6,470 nucleotides of DNA from an uncultured Gammaproteobacteria bacterium (lineage in GTDB: Bacteria > Pseudomonadota > Gammaproteobacteria > CAJQNE01), in NCBI GenBank assembly GCA_905479545.1, contig CAJQNE010000370.1, positions 1 to 6,470 on the forward strand. Reading direction: 5' to 3'. Below, one piece after another: positions 5,964 to 6,470 of the stretch. Under the pieces are notes generated by a model. The model was not told the DNA's origin and searched no databases. It saw nothing but the letters and a program-made list of their open reading frames with translations. The first letter of the stretch is position 1, and each line of letters begins with the position of its first letter. The translations under genes were made by a program, and so were the position numbers.

Positions 5964-6452
5964 ATGCCGAATAATTTTGCGATAGCCGATTTATACGATG
6001 CCCACGCCGACGAACTTCGGGTCGTTGAGCCGATGTTTAATAGTTACGGTGGTGAACACACCTTTAGCGGCCCGATCACGACGCTGAAAGCCTTTGAAGA
6101 CAACACCTTTGTCCGCTCGATGTTGGAAGAGCCCGGTGAGGGCAAAGTATTAGTGGTCGATGCGGGTGGTTCGATGCGCTGCGCTATGGTCGGTGACAAC
6201 CTTGCGAAGCTCGGTATCGACAACGGTTGGGCGGGCATCATTGTTTATGGCTGTATTCGTGATTCGCTGGAAATTGGCGAAATGGCGATTGGTGTTAAAG
6301 CAGTGAACACCAATCCCAAGAAGAGCCAGAAGCAAAACCGCGGCGATCAGGACATTGAAGTTACCTTCGGTGGCGTTACTTTTGTGCCGGGCGAGTACGT
6401 TTACGCAGACCCGGACGGCGTGGCGGTGAGTCAGCGGAACCTGCTCGGTTAG
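5964..6452 (+). CDS. rraA: RraA family protein (RNase E regulator / putative HMG aldolase)
   Basis: RraA-fold protein of 162 residues, the family's normal length. It matches along its whole length: VVEPMFNSYGG (20-30), AFEDN (43-47), VLVVDAGGSMRCAMVGDNLAKL (62-83), GIIVYGCIRDSLE (91-103), TFGGVTFVPGEYVYAD near the C-terminus. E. coli RraA binds and inhibits RNase E. Many relatives instead act as 4-hydroxy-4-methyl-2-oxoglutarate aldolase/oxaloacetate decarboxylase, using residues equivalent to D78, R99-D100 and E103, all present here. E. coli RraA, as I recall it, lacks the RD pair, so an enzymatic role is quite possible. ATG 5964 has AGGA (5954-5957) six bases upstream; an in-frame TTG at 5949 precedes that site and is rejected. 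The 50-base gap after DUF1244 holds a perfect 10-base palindrome CAAACGTTTG (5942-5951) of unknown meaning. Confidence 0.92.
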   Translation: MPNNFAIADLYDAHADELRVVEPMFNSYGGEHTFSGPITTLKAFEDNTFVRSMLEEPGEGKVLVVDAGGSMRCAMVGDNLAKLGIDNGWAGIIVYGCIRDSLEIGEMAIGVKAVNTNPKKSQKQNRGDQDIEVTFGGVTFVPGEYVYADPDGVAVSQRNLLG

Positions 6453-6470
6453 TGGCGGTTCGGTTCGGGC

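Overview
The window looks like the chromosome of a gammaproteobacterium of moderate GC, probably a marine heterotroph. The evidence is a bacterial-type serS, a DsbB with both cysteine pairs, an RraA-family protein, a DUF1244 protein, and two exported proteins ending in PEP-CTERM-like sorting tails. All genes lie on the + strand. I saw no tRNA, rRNA, CRISPR array, insertion sequence or integrase. Assignment below class level would be a guess.

Layout. Positions 2-514 hold the C-terminal part of an AAA+ ATPase cut by the window edge. A 138-base gap leads to serS (653-1933), the housekeeping seryl-tRNA synthetase. A 390-base non-coding gap follows, and its last ~265 bases form a leader for the first exoprotein gene (2324-3370). 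That gene ends at a strong intrinsic terminator (3400-3428). A 537-base gap then leads to a second copy of the same gene (3908-4945), again with a matching leader and its own terminator (4972-4996). After this come dsbB (5123-5623), a DUF1244 gene overlapping it by one base (5623-5913), and an rraA-family gene (5964-6452). These last three look like one transcription unit.

The part worth attention is the tandem pair. The two proteins are about 80% identical by my hand alignment. Each has a signal peptide, an acidic mature region with no Lys, His, Cys or Trp, and a C-terminal VPxPASL - hydrophobic helix - Arg/Lys-rich tail typical of exosortase substrates, with the canonical Glu replaced by Val or Ala. 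The duplication includes more than the coding region. Five short sequence blocks occur in the same order and at similar distances upstream of both starts, with a hairpin at an equivalent place. This suggests a shared regulatory leader of unknown type. It could be an RNA element or an array of protein-binding sites; the sequence alone does not decide.

The other genes are ordinary household functions: aminoacylation of tRNA-Ser, re-oxidation of DsbA in the inner membrane, and an RraA-type protein that could modulate RNase E or act as a small-molecule aldolase.
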